Shown here: positions 18,670 to 26,978 of the stretch, piece by piece
How the letters are laid out: each line of letters starts with the position of its first letter
Position numbering within the stretch: position 1 is the stretch's first letter
Origin: Vibrio gazogenes
GTDB lineage: Bacteria > Pseudomonadota > Gammaproteobacteria > Enterobacterales > Vibrionaceae
Direction: 5' to 3'
Assembly: GCF_002196515.1 (NCBI RefSeq)
Contig: NZ_CP018835.1
Span: 1,736,001 to 1,800,000 of the forward strand
DNA length: 64,000 bases
Notes under the pieces: generated by a model
The model's input: only the letters and a program-made list of their open reading frames with translations
The model's database searches: none
Told to the model about the DNA's origin: nothing
Translations under genes and position numbers: made by a program

Positions 18670-19644
18670 ATGCGTTACCAACCCACCGCCTACAATAGCC
18701 AAACATTTACCCCTCAGCCGCAGCCGGAAAAATCGCGGGGATTAATGGAAAAAATGCGCAAACGGGGGCAGGTATTTCCTTTTTCGGATGCCAATAACAG
18801 TATTGCAACTCAAGCACTAAGTGGGCTGTCACCTTCAATGCTTAATCAGGAAACAATTGAAGACGAGCTATTTTGGACACATCACCAAATGCAACCGTCA
18901 ACTTTTGTGTTTTGGGCTCAGATATACATTTTTTTCTCAGTTATGGCTAAGGCGGTATTATATTTTATATATCCATTGTTATGCGCATTGACGCTATTAA
19001 TGGCTTTTGGTGATGCTGGTTTTTATATGGCAATTCAAACCGTTTTTAGCATAACACTATATGTTGCTCTTCCTGCCGGTATTATTTATTCGCCTGTGTT
19101 TTTTATTAATCGTTTTGATCCAGACTTTGATGGAAACAAAATGGAAAGGTTATTGACTCGCAAAAAGTATTGCCTGAACCGCGAAACAGGTATGGTCACT
19201 CTCTACGGTGCAGGTAACCGTAAAATCTTTACCCATCCATTTATTGAGTTCGACTGTATTCTTGCCAGTAACCCTAATCATCAGGGGTTGCTCTCTTATC
19301 GCTTAATGCTGGTGCATCGTTACAGTAACTACAAGCATGGCGTCAATATCGGATCTCTGGTCGGGGTCAATGCGCCCGTTGCCGAGTATCACCGCCTATG
19401 GAATATGATCCAGCAATATATGGATGTCAGCAAACCGCTGCCGGATATCCCGATGTTAGAGCCGTTCCGCCACCTTGACCCGACCACAGCCGAGTATGAC
19501 CAACAGACCGATCGCGACCCGCACTACTGGCGGCAGATGAGTGATGAGGCGTTCGAAGCTCAACTCACAAAAATAGCCAAAGCGCAGGAGCAAAATAATA
19601 TCCCACCAACCGGCCCTGAACTGGATATTTTTGCCAAAGCATAA
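18670..19644 (+). CDS. Membrane immunity protein, B type, copy 2
   Basis: A 324-residue protein with the PEKSRGLMEK N-terminal subtype and the GAGNRKIFTHPFIEFD C-terminal subtype. The membrane region (about 78-148) is unique: ALYFIYP-like VLYFIYPLLCALTLLMAF then FSITLYVALPAGIIYSPVFF. It has its own promoter and hairpin. GAGTAATTG precedes ATG. Confidence 0.7.
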   Translation: MRYQPTAYNSQTFTPQPQPEKSRGLMEKMRKRGQVFPFSDANNSIATQALSGLSPSMLNQETIEDELFWTHHQMQPSTFVFWAQIYIFFSVMAKAVLYFIYPLLCALTLLMAFGDAGFYMAIQTVFSITLYVALPAGIIYSPVFFINRFDPDFDGNKMERLLTRKKYCLNRETGMVTLYGAGNRKIFTHPFIEFDCILASNPNHQGLLSYRLMLVHRYSNYKHGVNIGSLVGVNAPVAEYHRLWNMIQQYMDVSKPLPDIPMLEPFRHLDPTTAEYDQQTDRDPHYWRQMSDEAFEAQLTKIAKAQEQNNIPPTGPELDIFAKA

Positions 19645-19650
19645 CGGAAT

Positions 19651-19674
19651 AAGGAGAGACGAATGTCTCTCCTT
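19651..19674 (+). terminator. Hairpin after B-type copy 2
   Basis: Same 10-bp stem and GAAT loop as after copy 1. Confidence 0.5.
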
Positions 19675-19763
19675 CACTCCTTATTTGAATGACCTAGCAC
19701 CCTTTCAAAAATCTGACTCATAATTTTGCGAGTAATTTCACACCGTGCTGTTTTATAGGCAAA

Positions 19764-19797
19764 CTCATCGAGATTCATATTTAGATTGCGTTATAAT
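19764..19797 (+). promoter_or_regulatory. Shared promoter cassette, B copy 3
   Basis: CTCATC (one change) at 19764, TTCAT at +10, TATAAT at 19792-19797. Confidence 0.55.
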
Positions 19798-19915
19798 TAA
19801 AATCATTCAGATGAGTTCACTTTCAATATTAATATGAAATAACACTTCATTCCAAAACTGAAGACGCCAGACTTTCTCTGGATCATCAATGACCAGATTT
19901 AAAAAGAGTAATTGA

Positions 19916-20890
19916 ATGAGTTACCAACCCGCCGCCTATAACAGCAAGCAGTTTCACCCGCAGCCGCAGCCGGAAAAATCGCGGGGGTTAATGGAAAAGA
20001 TACGTAAACGGGGGCAGGTATTTCCTTTTTCTGATACCAACACCAGTATTGCCACAACTGCGCTTAAAGATCAGCCGCCGTCAATCTTCAATGAAGATGG
20101 CGCTGAGGACGATCTATTTTGGACGCATGAAAAAATACAGCCCTATACTTTTATCGCATGGGCTGGATTTTATTTATTTCTGGTAATGATGGCAAAAGTT
20201 GTCTTATATATAATTTATCCATTGGCATGTGCATTAATGTTAATCCCCGCTTTTGGTGAAGCAGGGCCTAGCGTGGCCCTTCAAGGTGTTTGGACTTTTA
20301 CCTTATATGCTGCATTACCTGCGATTATTATCTATTTACCCGTATTTATTATTAACCGTATCAACCCAAACATTAACAAAGATCAGATTGAACGTTGGGT
20401 TGCCCGTAAAAAGTATTGCCTGAATCGCGAAACGGGCATGGTTATGCTCTACGGTGCAGGTAACCGTAAAATCTTTACCCATCCATTTATCGAGTTTGAC
20501 TGTATTCTTGCCAGTAACCCCAATCATCAGGGGCTGCTCTCTTATCGCTTAATGCTGGTGCATCGTTACAGTAACTACAAGCATGGCGTCAATATCGGCT
20601 CTCTGGTCGGGGTCAATGCGCCCGTTGCCGAGTATCACCGCCTATGGAATATGATCCAGCAATATATGGATGTCAGCAAACCGCTGCCGGATATCCCGAT
20701 GTTAGAGCCGTTCCGCCACCTTGACCCGACCACAGCCGAGTATGACCAACAAACCAATCGCGACCCGCGCTACTGGCGGCAGATGAGCGATGAGGCGTTC
20801 GAAGCTCAACTCACAAAAATAGCCAAAGCGCAGGAGCAAAATAATATCCCTGCCAGTGGCCCGATACTGGATATTTTTGCCAAAGCATAA
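19916..20890 (+). CDS. Membrane immunity protein, B type, copy 3
   Basis: A 324-residue protein. The N-terminus matches copies 5-7 (AYNSKQFHPQPQPEKSRGL). The membrane region has VVLYIIYPLACALMLIPAF and the LPAIIIYLPVFIINR segment. One oddity: GMVMLYGAG where the others read GMVTLYGAG. Otherwise the C-terminal domain is the GAGNRKIF subtype. An independent unit with its own promoter cassette. Confidence 0.7.
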   Translation: MSYQPAAYNSKQFHPQPQPEKSRGLMEKIRKRGQVFPFSDTNTSIATTALKDQPPSIFNEDGAEDDLFWTHEKIQPYTFIAWAGFYLFLVMMAKVVLYIIYPLACALMLIPAFGEAGPSVALQGVWTFTLYAALPAIIIYLPVFIINRINPNINKDQIERWVARKKYCLNRETGMVMLYGAGNRKIFTHPFIEFDCILASNPNHQGLLSYRLMLVHRYSNYKHGVNIGSLVGVNAPVAEYHRLWNMIQQYMDVSKPLPDIPMLEPFRHLDPTTAEYDQQTNRDPRYWRQMSDEAFEAQLTKIAKAQEQNNIPASGPILDIFAKA

Positions 20891-20896
20891 CGGAAT

Positions 20897-20920
20897 AAAG
20901 AGAGACGAATGTCTCTCCTT
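20897..20920 (+). terminator. Hairpin after B-type copy 3
   Basis: As the other copies but with one mismatch in the stem (AAAGAGAGAC arm). Confidence 0.45.
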
Positions 20921-21009
20921 CACTCCTTATTTGAAGGACATAGCACCCTTTCAAAAATCTGACTCATAATTTTGCGAGTAATTTCACACCGTGCTGTTTT
21001 ATAGACAAA

Positions 21010-21043
21010 TTCATCGAGATTCATATTTGGATTGCGTTATAAT
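21010..21043 (+). promoter_or_regulatory. Shared promoter cassette, B copy 4
   Basis: TTCATC at 21010, TTCAT at +10, TATAAT at 21038-21043. Confidence 0.6.
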
Positions 21044-21162
21044 CAAAATCACTCAAATGAGTTTACTTTCAATATCAATGTGAAATACCACTTCATTCCA
21101 AAACTGAAGATGCCAGACTTTCTCTGGACCATTAATGACCAGATTTAAAAAAGAGTAATTGA

Positions 21163-22134
21163 ATGAGTTACCAACCCACGGCCTACAATAGCCAAACATT
21201 TACCCCTCAGCCGAATCCGAGAGAAAAACAAAGCTGGTCCGAAAGAATGCACAAACGGGGAGAAGTGTTTCCATTTTCTCAAGTCAATGATTGTATCGCC
21301 ACGAGTGCTGTCAGAACTCCCAAGCCCTCGGTACTCAATAGTGAGGTCGGTGTCGATGATTTTTGGACACACCAACAAATGCAACCATATACATTTGTTC
21401 GCTGGGCTGGCATTTATATGTTCCTTGCGGGATTAGCTAAATTTGTATTAATGTTTATCTATCCAATGGCAGTACTGGCTACTATTGCGATGTTAATATA
21501 CGGTGAAGCAGACCCAAAAGGTATACTCTATTTTTTTATAGAGACGACAATATATTTAGCAGTAATACCTCTATTATTATATAGCCCTATACTGTGGATT
21601 AATTGGCGCAACCCCAAAGTCGATAAAACAAACCTCTCTTTATTTGCCCGTAAAAAACATTGTCTTAATCGGGAAACCGGTATGGTGACCCTATATGGTG
21701 AACACAATCGCAAGATTTTTAGTCATCCATTTATCGAGTTTGATTGCATTCTTGCCAGCAACCCAAACCATCAAGGCCTGTTGAGCTACCGACTGATGTT
21801 AGTCCATCGTTATAGTGATTACGCCCAAGGTGTTAATATCGGCTCCTTGGTTGGCGTCAATGCCCCATTAGCAGAATACAGGCGTCTATGGAATATGATT
21901 CAGCAATATATGGATGTCAGCAAACCGCTGCCGGATATCCCGATGTTAGAGCAGTTTCGTGAATTAGACCCGACCACCGCCGCCTACGATCAACAACATC
22001 AACGCAATCCCAATTACTGGCGCAGTATGTCAGATGAGGAATTCGATAAAACGTTGACCGAAATGGCTCGCAATCAGCGAGAGCAGAATATCCCCCCTAC
22101 TGGCCCCGAAATTGATATTTTTGCCAAAGCATAA
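21163..22134 (+). CDS. Membrane immunity protein, B type, copy 4 (mosaic)
   Basis: A 323-residue protein whose C-terminal domain is essentially that of copy 1 (EHNRKIFSHPFIEFD, YAQGVNIGSL, PLAEYRRLW, IPPTGPEIDIFAKA), although it sits among copies of the other subtype and has their upstream spacer. The membrane region is again unique (FVLMFIYPMAVLATIAMLIY). This mosaic layout is good evidence for recombination within the array. Confidence 0.7.
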   Translation: MSYQPTAYNSQTFTPQPNPREKQSWSERMHKRGEVFPFSQVNDCIATSAVRTPKPSVLNSEVGVDDFWTHQQMQPYTFVRWAGIYMFLAGLAKFVLMFIYPMAVLATIAMLIYGEADPKGILYFFIETTIYLAVIPLLLYSPILWINWRNPKVDKTNLSLFARKKHCLNRETGMVTLYGEHNRKIFSHPFIEFDCILASNPNHQGLLSYRLMLVHRYSDYAQGVNIGSLVGVNAPLAEYRRLWNMIQQYMDVSKPLPDIPMLEQFRELDPTTAAYDQQHQRNPNYWRSMSDEEFDKTLTEMARNQREQNIPPTGPEIDIFAKA

Positions 22135-22140
22135 CGGAAT

Positions 22141-22164
22141 AAGGAGAGACGAATGTCTCTCCTT
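22141..22164 (+). terminator. Hairpin after B-type copy 4
   Basis: Same stem and loop as copy 1. Confidence 0.5.
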
Positions 22165-22253
22165 CACTCCTTATTTGAATGACATAGCACCCTTTCAAAA
22201 ATCTGACTCATAATTTTGCGAGTAATTTCACACCGTGCTGTTTTATAGACAAA

Positions 22254-22287
22254 TTCATCGAGATTCATATTTGGATTGCGTTATAAT
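22254..22287 (+). promoter_or_regulatory. Shared promoter cassette, B copy 5
   Basis: TTCATC at 22254, TTCAT at +10, TATAAT at 22282-22287. Confidence 0.6.
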
Positions 22288-22406
22288 CAAAATCACTCAA
22301 ATGAGTTTACTTTCAATATCAATGTGAAATACCACTTCATTCCAAAACTGAAGATGCCAGACTTTCTCTGGACCATTAATGACCAGATTTAAAAAAGAGT
22401 AATTGA

Positions 22407-23381
22407 ATGAGTTACCAACCCACCGCCTATAACAGCAAGCAGTTTCACCCGCAGCCGCAGCCGGAAAAATCGCGGGGGTTAATGGAGAAGATACGTAAAC
22501 GGGGGCAGGTATTTCCTTTTTCTGATACCAACACCAGTATTGCCACAACTGCGCTTAAAGATCAGCCCCCGTCAATCCTCAATGAAGATGGCGCTGAGGA
22601 CGATCTATTTTGGACGCATGAAAAGGTTCAACCCTATACATTTTTTGTATGGGCTGGATTTTATTTATTTCTGGTAACGATGGCAAAAGTTGTCTTATAT
22701 GTTCTATATCCATTGTTGTGTGTATTGATGTTAATCCCCGCTTTTGGTGAAGCAGGACCTAGCGTGGCCCTTCAAGGTGTTTGGACTTTTACCTTATATG
22801 TAGCATTACCAGCAGTGATTATCTATTTACCCGTATTTATTATTAACCGTATCGACCCAAAGATGACCAAAGCTCAGCTTGAGCGTTGGGTTGCCCGTAA
22901 AAAGTATTGCCTGAACCGCGAAACGGGCATGGTCACTCTCTACGGTGCAGGTAACCGTAAAATCTTTACCCATCCATTTATTGAGTTCGACTGTATTCTT
23001 GCCAGTAACCCCAATCATCAGGGGCTGCTCTCTTATCGCTTAATGCTGGTGCATCGTTACAGTAACTACAAGCATGGCGTCAATATCGGATCTCTGGTCG
23101 GGGTCAATGCGCCCGTTGCCGAGTATCACCGCCTATGGAATATGATCCAGCAATATATGGATGTCAGCAAACCGCTGCCGGATATCCCAATGTTAGAGCC
23201 GTTCCGCCACCTTGACCCGACCACAGCCGAGTATGACCAACAGACCAATCGCGACCCGCGCTACTGGCGGCAGATGAGTGATGAGGTGTTCGAAGCTCAA
23301 CTCACAAAAATAGCCAAAGCGCAGGAGCAAAATAATATCCCTGCCAGTGGCCCGATACTGGATATTTTTGCCGAAGCATAA
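22407..23381 (+). CDS. Membrane immunity protein, B type, copy 5
   Basis: A 324-residue protein very close to copy 7. The membrane region contains VVLYVLYPLLCVLMLIPAF and LPAVIIYLPVFIINR, and the pre-domain loop reads RIDPKMTKAQLERW. The last residues are IFAEA rather than IFAKA, as in copy 7. Independent promoter and hairpin. Confidence 0.7.
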   Translation: MSYQPTAYNSKQFHPQPQPEKSRGLMEKIRKRGQVFPFSDTNTSIATTALKDQPPSILNEDGAEDDLFWTHEKVQPYTFFVWAGFYLFLVTMAKVVLYVLYPLLCVLMLIPAFGEAGPSVALQGVWTFTLYVALPAVIIYLPVFIINRIDPKMTKAQLERWVARKKYCLNRETGMVTLYGAGNRKIFTHPFIEFDCILASNPNHQGLLSYRLMLVHRYSNYKHGVNIGSLVGVNAPVAEYHRLWNMIQQYMDVSKPLPDIPMLEPFRHLDPTTAEYDQQTNRDPRYWRQMSDEVFEAQLTKIAKAQEQNNIPASGPILDIFAEA

Positions 23382-23387
23382 CGAAAT

Positions 23388-23411
23388 AAGGAGAGACGAA
23401 TGTCTCTCCTT
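23388..23411 (+). terminator. Hairpin after B-type copy 5
   Basis: Same 10-bp stem with GAAT loop. Confidence 0.5.
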
Positions 23412-23500
23412 CACTCCTTATTTGAATGACATAGCACCCTTTCAAAAATCTGACTCATAATTTTGCGAGTAATTTCACACCGTGTTGTTTTATAGACAAA

Positions 23501-23534
23501 TTCATCGAGATTCATATTTGGATTGCGTTATAAT
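23501..23534 (+). promoter_or_regulatory. Shared promoter cassette, B copy 6
   Basis: TTCATC at 23501, TTCAT at +10, TATAAT at 23529-23534. Confidence 0.6.
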
Positions 23535-23653
23535 CAAAATCACTCAAATGAGTTTACTTTCAATATCAATGTGAAATACCACTTCATTCCAAAACTGAAG
23601 ATGCCAGACTTTCTCTGGACCATTAATGACCAGATTTAAAAAAGAGTAATTGA

Positions 23654-24631
23654 ATGAGTTACCAACCCACCGCCTATAACAGCAAGCAGTTTCACCCGCA
23701 GCCGCAGCCGGAAAAATCGCGGGGGTTAATGGAGAAGGTACGTAAACGGGGGCAGGTATTTCCTTTTTCTGATACCAACACCAGTATTGCCACAACTGCG
23801 CTTAAAGATCAGCCCCCGTCAATCCTCAATGAAGAGGGTGCTGAAAATGATCTGTTTTGGACGCATAAAAAGGTACAGCCCTATACTTTTGTTGCATGGG
23901 CAGGCTTTTATTTATTCCTTGTAACAATGGCAAAGGTTGTCTTATATGTGATTTATCCATTGCAATTATTTTTATCCGTTTGTATTTGGATATTTGGTGA
24001 TCACGGAGTTCAAGGGGCATTTACATACTTTTTAACGACAACTATCTATATCGCACTTCCTGCATTGATTATTTATACACCAATTTTTATTATTAATCGT
24101 ATCAACCCAAGCATTAACAAAGATCAGATTGAACGTTGGTTTGCTCGCAAAAAGTATTGCCTGAATCGCGAAACGGGCATGGTCACTCTCTACGGTGCAG
24201 GTAACCGTAAAATCTTTACCCATCCATTTATCGAGTTTGACTGTATTCTTGCCAGTAACCCCAATCATCAGGGGTTGCTCTCTTATCGCTTAATGCTGGT
24301 GCATCGTTACAGTAACTACAAGCATGGCGTCAATATCGGCTCTCTGGTCGGGGTCAATGCGCCCGTTGCCGAGTATCACCGCCTATGGAATATGATCCAG
24401 CAATATATGGATGTCAGCAAACCACTGCCGGATATCCCGATGTTAGAGCCGTTCCGCCACCTTGACCCGACCACAGCCGAGTATGACCAACAAACCAATC
24501 GCGACCCGCGCTACTGGCGGCAGATGAGTGATGAGGCGTTCGAAGCTCAACTCACAAAAATAGCCAAAGCGCAGGAGCAAAATAATATCCCTGCCAGTGG
24601 CCCGATACTGGATATTTTTGCCAAAGCATAA
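23654..24631 (+). CDS. Membrane immunity protein, B type, copy 6
   Basis: A 325-residue protein. The first ~100 residues match copies 5 and 7, but the second half of the membrane region is distinct (LQLFLSVCIWIFGDHG, then LTTTIYIALPALIIYTPIF). After RINPSINKDQIERW it returns to the common C-terminal domain. The switch points are sharp, consistent with segment exchange. Confidence 0.7.
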   Translation: MSYQPTAYNSKQFHPQPQPEKSRGLMEKVRKRGQVFPFSDTNTSIATTALKDQPPSILNEEGAENDLFWTHKKVQPYTFVAWAGFYLFLVTMAKVVLYVIYPLQLFLSVCIWIFGDHGVQGAFTYFLTTTIYIALPALIIYTPIFIINRINPSINKDQIERWFARKKYCLNRETGMVTLYGAGNRKIFTHPFIEFDCILASNPNHQGLLSYRLMLVHRYSNYKHGVNIGSLVGVNAPVAEYHRLWNMIQQYMDVSKPLPDIPMLEPFRHLDPTTAEYDQQTNRDPRYWRQMSDEAFEAQLTKIAKAQEQNNIPASGPILDIFAKA

Positions 24632-24637
24632 CGGAAT

Positions 24638-24661
24638 AAGGAGAGACGAATGTCTCTCCTT
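24638..24661 (+). terminator. Hairpin after B-type copy 6
   Basis: Same stem and loop as the other copies. Confidence 0.5.
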
Positions 24662-24750
24662 CACTCCTTATTTGAATGACCTAGCACCCTTTCAAAAATC
24701 TGACTCATAATTTTGCGAGTAATTTCACACCGTGCTGTTTTATAGGCAAA

Positions 24751-24784
24751 CTCATCGAGATTCATATTTAGATTGCGTTATAAT
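24751..24784 (+). promoter_or_regulatory. Shared promoter cassette, B copy 7
   Basis: CTCATC at 24751, TTCAT at +10, TATAAT at 24779-24784. The spacer is the copy-3 variant. Confidence 0.55.
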
Positions 24785-24902
24785 TAAAATCATTCAGATG
24801 AGTTCACTTTCAATATTAATATGAAATAACACTTCATTCCAAAACTGAAGACGCCAGACTTTCTCTGGATCATCAATGACCAGATTTAAAAAGAGTAATT
24901 GA

Positions 24903-25877
24903 ATGAGTTACCAACCCACCGCCTATAACAGCAAGCAGTTTCACCCGCAGCCGCAGCCGGAAAAATCGCGGGGGTTAATGGAGAAGATACGTAAACGGGG
25001 GCAGGTATTTCCTTTTTCTGATACCAACACCAGTATTGCCACAACTGCGCTTAAAGATCAGCCCCCGTCAATCCTCAATGAAGAGGGTGCTGAAAATGAT
25101 CTGTTTTGGACGCATAAAAAGGTTCAACCCTATACATTTTTTGTATGGGCTGGATTTTATTTATTTCTGGTAACAATGGCAAAAGTTGTCTTATATGCAT
25201 TTTATCCATTGGCATGTCTATTAACGTTAATCCCCGCTTTTGGTGAAGCAGGGCCTAGCGTGGCTCTCCAAGCTGTTTGGAATTTAACATTATATGTAGC
25301 ATTACCAGCCGTGATTATCTATTTACCCGTATTTATTATTAACCGTATCGACCCGAAGATGACCAAAGCTCAGCTTGAACGTTGGGTTGCCCGTAAAAAA
25401 TATTGCCTGAACCGCGAAACAGGTATGGTCACTCTCTACGGTGCGGGTAACCGTAAAATCTTTACCCACCCATTGATCGAGTTTGACTGTATTCTTGCCA
25501 GCAACCCCAATCATCAGGGGCTGCTCTCTTATCGCTTAATGCTGGTGCATCGTTACAGTAACTACAAGCATGGCGTCAATATCGGCTCTCTGGTCGGGGT
25601 CAATGCGCCCGTTGCCGAGTATCACCGCCTATGGAATATGATCCAGCAATATATGGATGTCAGCAAACCGCTGCCGGATATCCCGATGTTAGAGCCGTTC
25701 CGCCACCTTGACCCGACCACAGCCGAGTATGACCAACAAACCAATCGCGACCCGCGCTACTGGCGGCAGATGAGTGATGAGGCGTTCGAAGCTCAACTCA
25801 CAAAAATAGCCAAAGCGCAGGAGCAAAATAATATCCCTGCCAGTGGCCCGATACTGGATATTTTTGCCGAAGCATAA
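24903..25877 (+). CDS. Membrane immunity protein, B type, copy 7
   Basis: A 324-residue protein, the last of the array. It shares its N-terminus with copy 6 (NEEGAENDLFW) and the RIDPKMTKAQLERW loop with copy 5, with its own VVLYAFYPLACLLTLIPAF segment. The THPLIEFD motif has L where all other copies have F. It ends in IFAEA. Confidence 0.7.
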   Translation: MSYQPTAYNSKQFHPQPQPEKSRGLMEKIRKRGQVFPFSDTNTSIATTALKDQPPSILNEEGAENDLFWTHKKVQPYTFFVWAGFYLFLVTMAKVVLYAFYPLACLLTLIPAFGEAGPSVALQAVWNLTLYVALPAVIIYLPVFIINRIDPKMTKAQLERWVARKKYCLNRETGMVTLYGAGNRKIFTHPLIEFDCILASNPNHQGLLSYRLMLVHRYSNYKHGVNIGSLVGVNAPVAEYHRLWNMIQQYMDVSKPLPDIPMLEPFRHLDPTTAEYDQQTNRDPRYWRQMSDEAFEAQLTKIAKAQEQNNIPASGPILDIFAEA

Positions 25878-25883
25878 CGGAAT

Positions 25884-25944
25884 AAGGAGAGACGAATGTC
25901 TCTCCTTGTGGATTTCTAAACGGGGGAGCAGTTCACTGCTCCCC
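25884..25944 (+). terminator. Double hairpin closing the B array
   Basis: AAGGAGAGAC/GTCTCTCCTT (25884-25907), then GGGGAGCAG/CTGCTCCCC (25923-25944) followed by TATTTT. It has the same two-hairpin layout as after the A-type genes and separates convergent transcription. Confidence 0.6.
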
Positions 25945-25949
25945 TATTT

Positions 25950-26144
25950 TCATCTCAATTCAATCCCTTCCGCGTCTTCCTTCATTAAATTCATCTCATC
26001 AAACGTAATCAGATTATTGAGAAATAACAGTACTTCACGCAGTTCATTTTGGTTAACGGAAGGTGCGGTATTCATGGCGAGAAAATCAATCAGATAACCG
26101 CGAGCAGTCAGGTGTAGATCATAATTAGGTTGTGAATTAGACAT
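25950..26144 (-). CDS. Small ORF family, copy C (64 aa)
   Basis: MSNSQPNYDLHLTARGYL start, ending EDAEGIELR. ATG at 26142-26144 with AGAGG 6 nt upstream. It differs from copies A and B at several residues while keeping the frame. Function unknown. Confidence 0.65.
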   Translation of the reverse strand: MSNSQPNYDLHLTARGYLIDFLAMNTAPSVNQNELREVLLFLNNLITFDEMNLMKEDAEGIELR

Positions 26145-26414
26145 CGTAACCTCTTTGGTGTTAATGAGAAAATACAGCCACACTGAAGGTTCCAATCTCC
26201 ATGGGTGGCAAGCTGAACAAGGTTTGGAACTACCGTTAACACCAAACGGTCAACACAAGGTTGCCTTGTCAGCTCACCATAATAGGAGTGAGCCAAGGCT
26301 ACACATAAACATGAAGTAGCACAAGGCGATGGTTTATGCGTTTGGTGTTATTACTCGGTGTTCCAATCCCGACACCGTTTTTATCGGTGCGAATTCAGGG
26401 TAAGCAGTGTCGGG
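26145..26414 (-). ncRNA. Structured leader, copy C
   Basis: The longest and cleanest pairing of the set. Outer: TTTGGTGTTAA (26154-26164) and GGTTCCAATC (26188-26197). Inner: GGTTTGGAAC (26221-26230) and TTAACACCAAA (26236-26246). Far outer: TTTGGTGTTA (26341-26350) and GTTCCAATCC (26360-26369). The inner a strand is a perfect 11-nt complement of the outer copy touching the Shine-Dalgarno. It is also a 10-nt complement of the far copy, with CG/CG extending that helix. Confidence 0.75.
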
Positions 26415-26534
26415 TTTGTTGGCGAGGCGCGCTAAAATAAAGCGCGTGTGATAGAGCAAAATCCCATACTTTGTTCACACTCGGTTCGTCATAATTTTGC
26501 GAGTAATTTCACAGTGTTGTCGAGGAACAAGCAG

Positions 26535-26568
26535 TTCATCAGGATTCATATCTGGATTAAGGTATAAT
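26535..26568 (+). promoter_or_regulatory. Shared promoter cassette, Sel1 copy 1
   Basis: TTCATC at 26535, TTCAT at +10, TATAAT at 26563-26568. The leader to the Sel1 start is about 400 nt long and contains the effector remnant. Confidence 0.6.
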
Positions 26569-26636
26569 CTCCGTTCACTCAAATGAGTTTATTAGAATCA
26601 TTAAAATGAAGCTTAAATCAACGTCGGCTCTGTACA

Positions 26637-26975
26637 ATGACGCACCATCAGTTTGAGTGGTTTCAGAAACACTTGCCTATGTATAGTCAAGCGATGAGCT
26701 CAGGGAAAAAGTTCAGGACGAACTTTTTAGCTTTTCATGAGCAGGATGCGAATAAAAGCGCCCCTGATAGCCGACACTGAAGCTGAACAATCGGCCTTTT
26801 GGGATACTTTTGGGGCCAAGCCAAAAGTATCTGATGCGCAGACGCGGCAGTGACTGAGATCGAAAACATTCAGCGCATCATACAATGCTCGAAAACAGAA
26901 ACGAGAAAAGACAAAGGTTATTTCTGGAACAAAACCACCTACAACCCGTGGAAAGAACAAAGCTGGACACTTTAA
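26637..26975 (+). pseudogene. 3' remnant of an effector gene ahead of Sel1 gene 1
   Basis: Plus-strand frames give protein-like pieces in order: THHQFEWFQKHLPMYSQ..FLAFHEQDANKSAPDS, then FWDTFGAKPKVSDAQT in another frame, then TEIENIQRIIQCSKTETR..GYFWNKTTYNPWKEQSWTL ending at TAA 26973-26975, 3 nt before the Sel1 gene. It reads as a ~110-residue C-terminus broken by two frameshifts. The position directly before an immunity gene suggests the cognate effector's tail. The effector family was not identified; Sel1 proteins are known as immunity to Tle5b-type phospholipases. Confidence 0.55.
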
Positions 26976-26978
26976 AGC

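Noticed and set aside
26727..26960. Minus-strand ORFs of ~77 aa upstream of each Sel1 gene
   Set aside because: They are shadows of the conserved effector remnant on the plus strand; the protein-like signal (FHEQDAN, GYFWNKTTYNPW) is on the plus strand.
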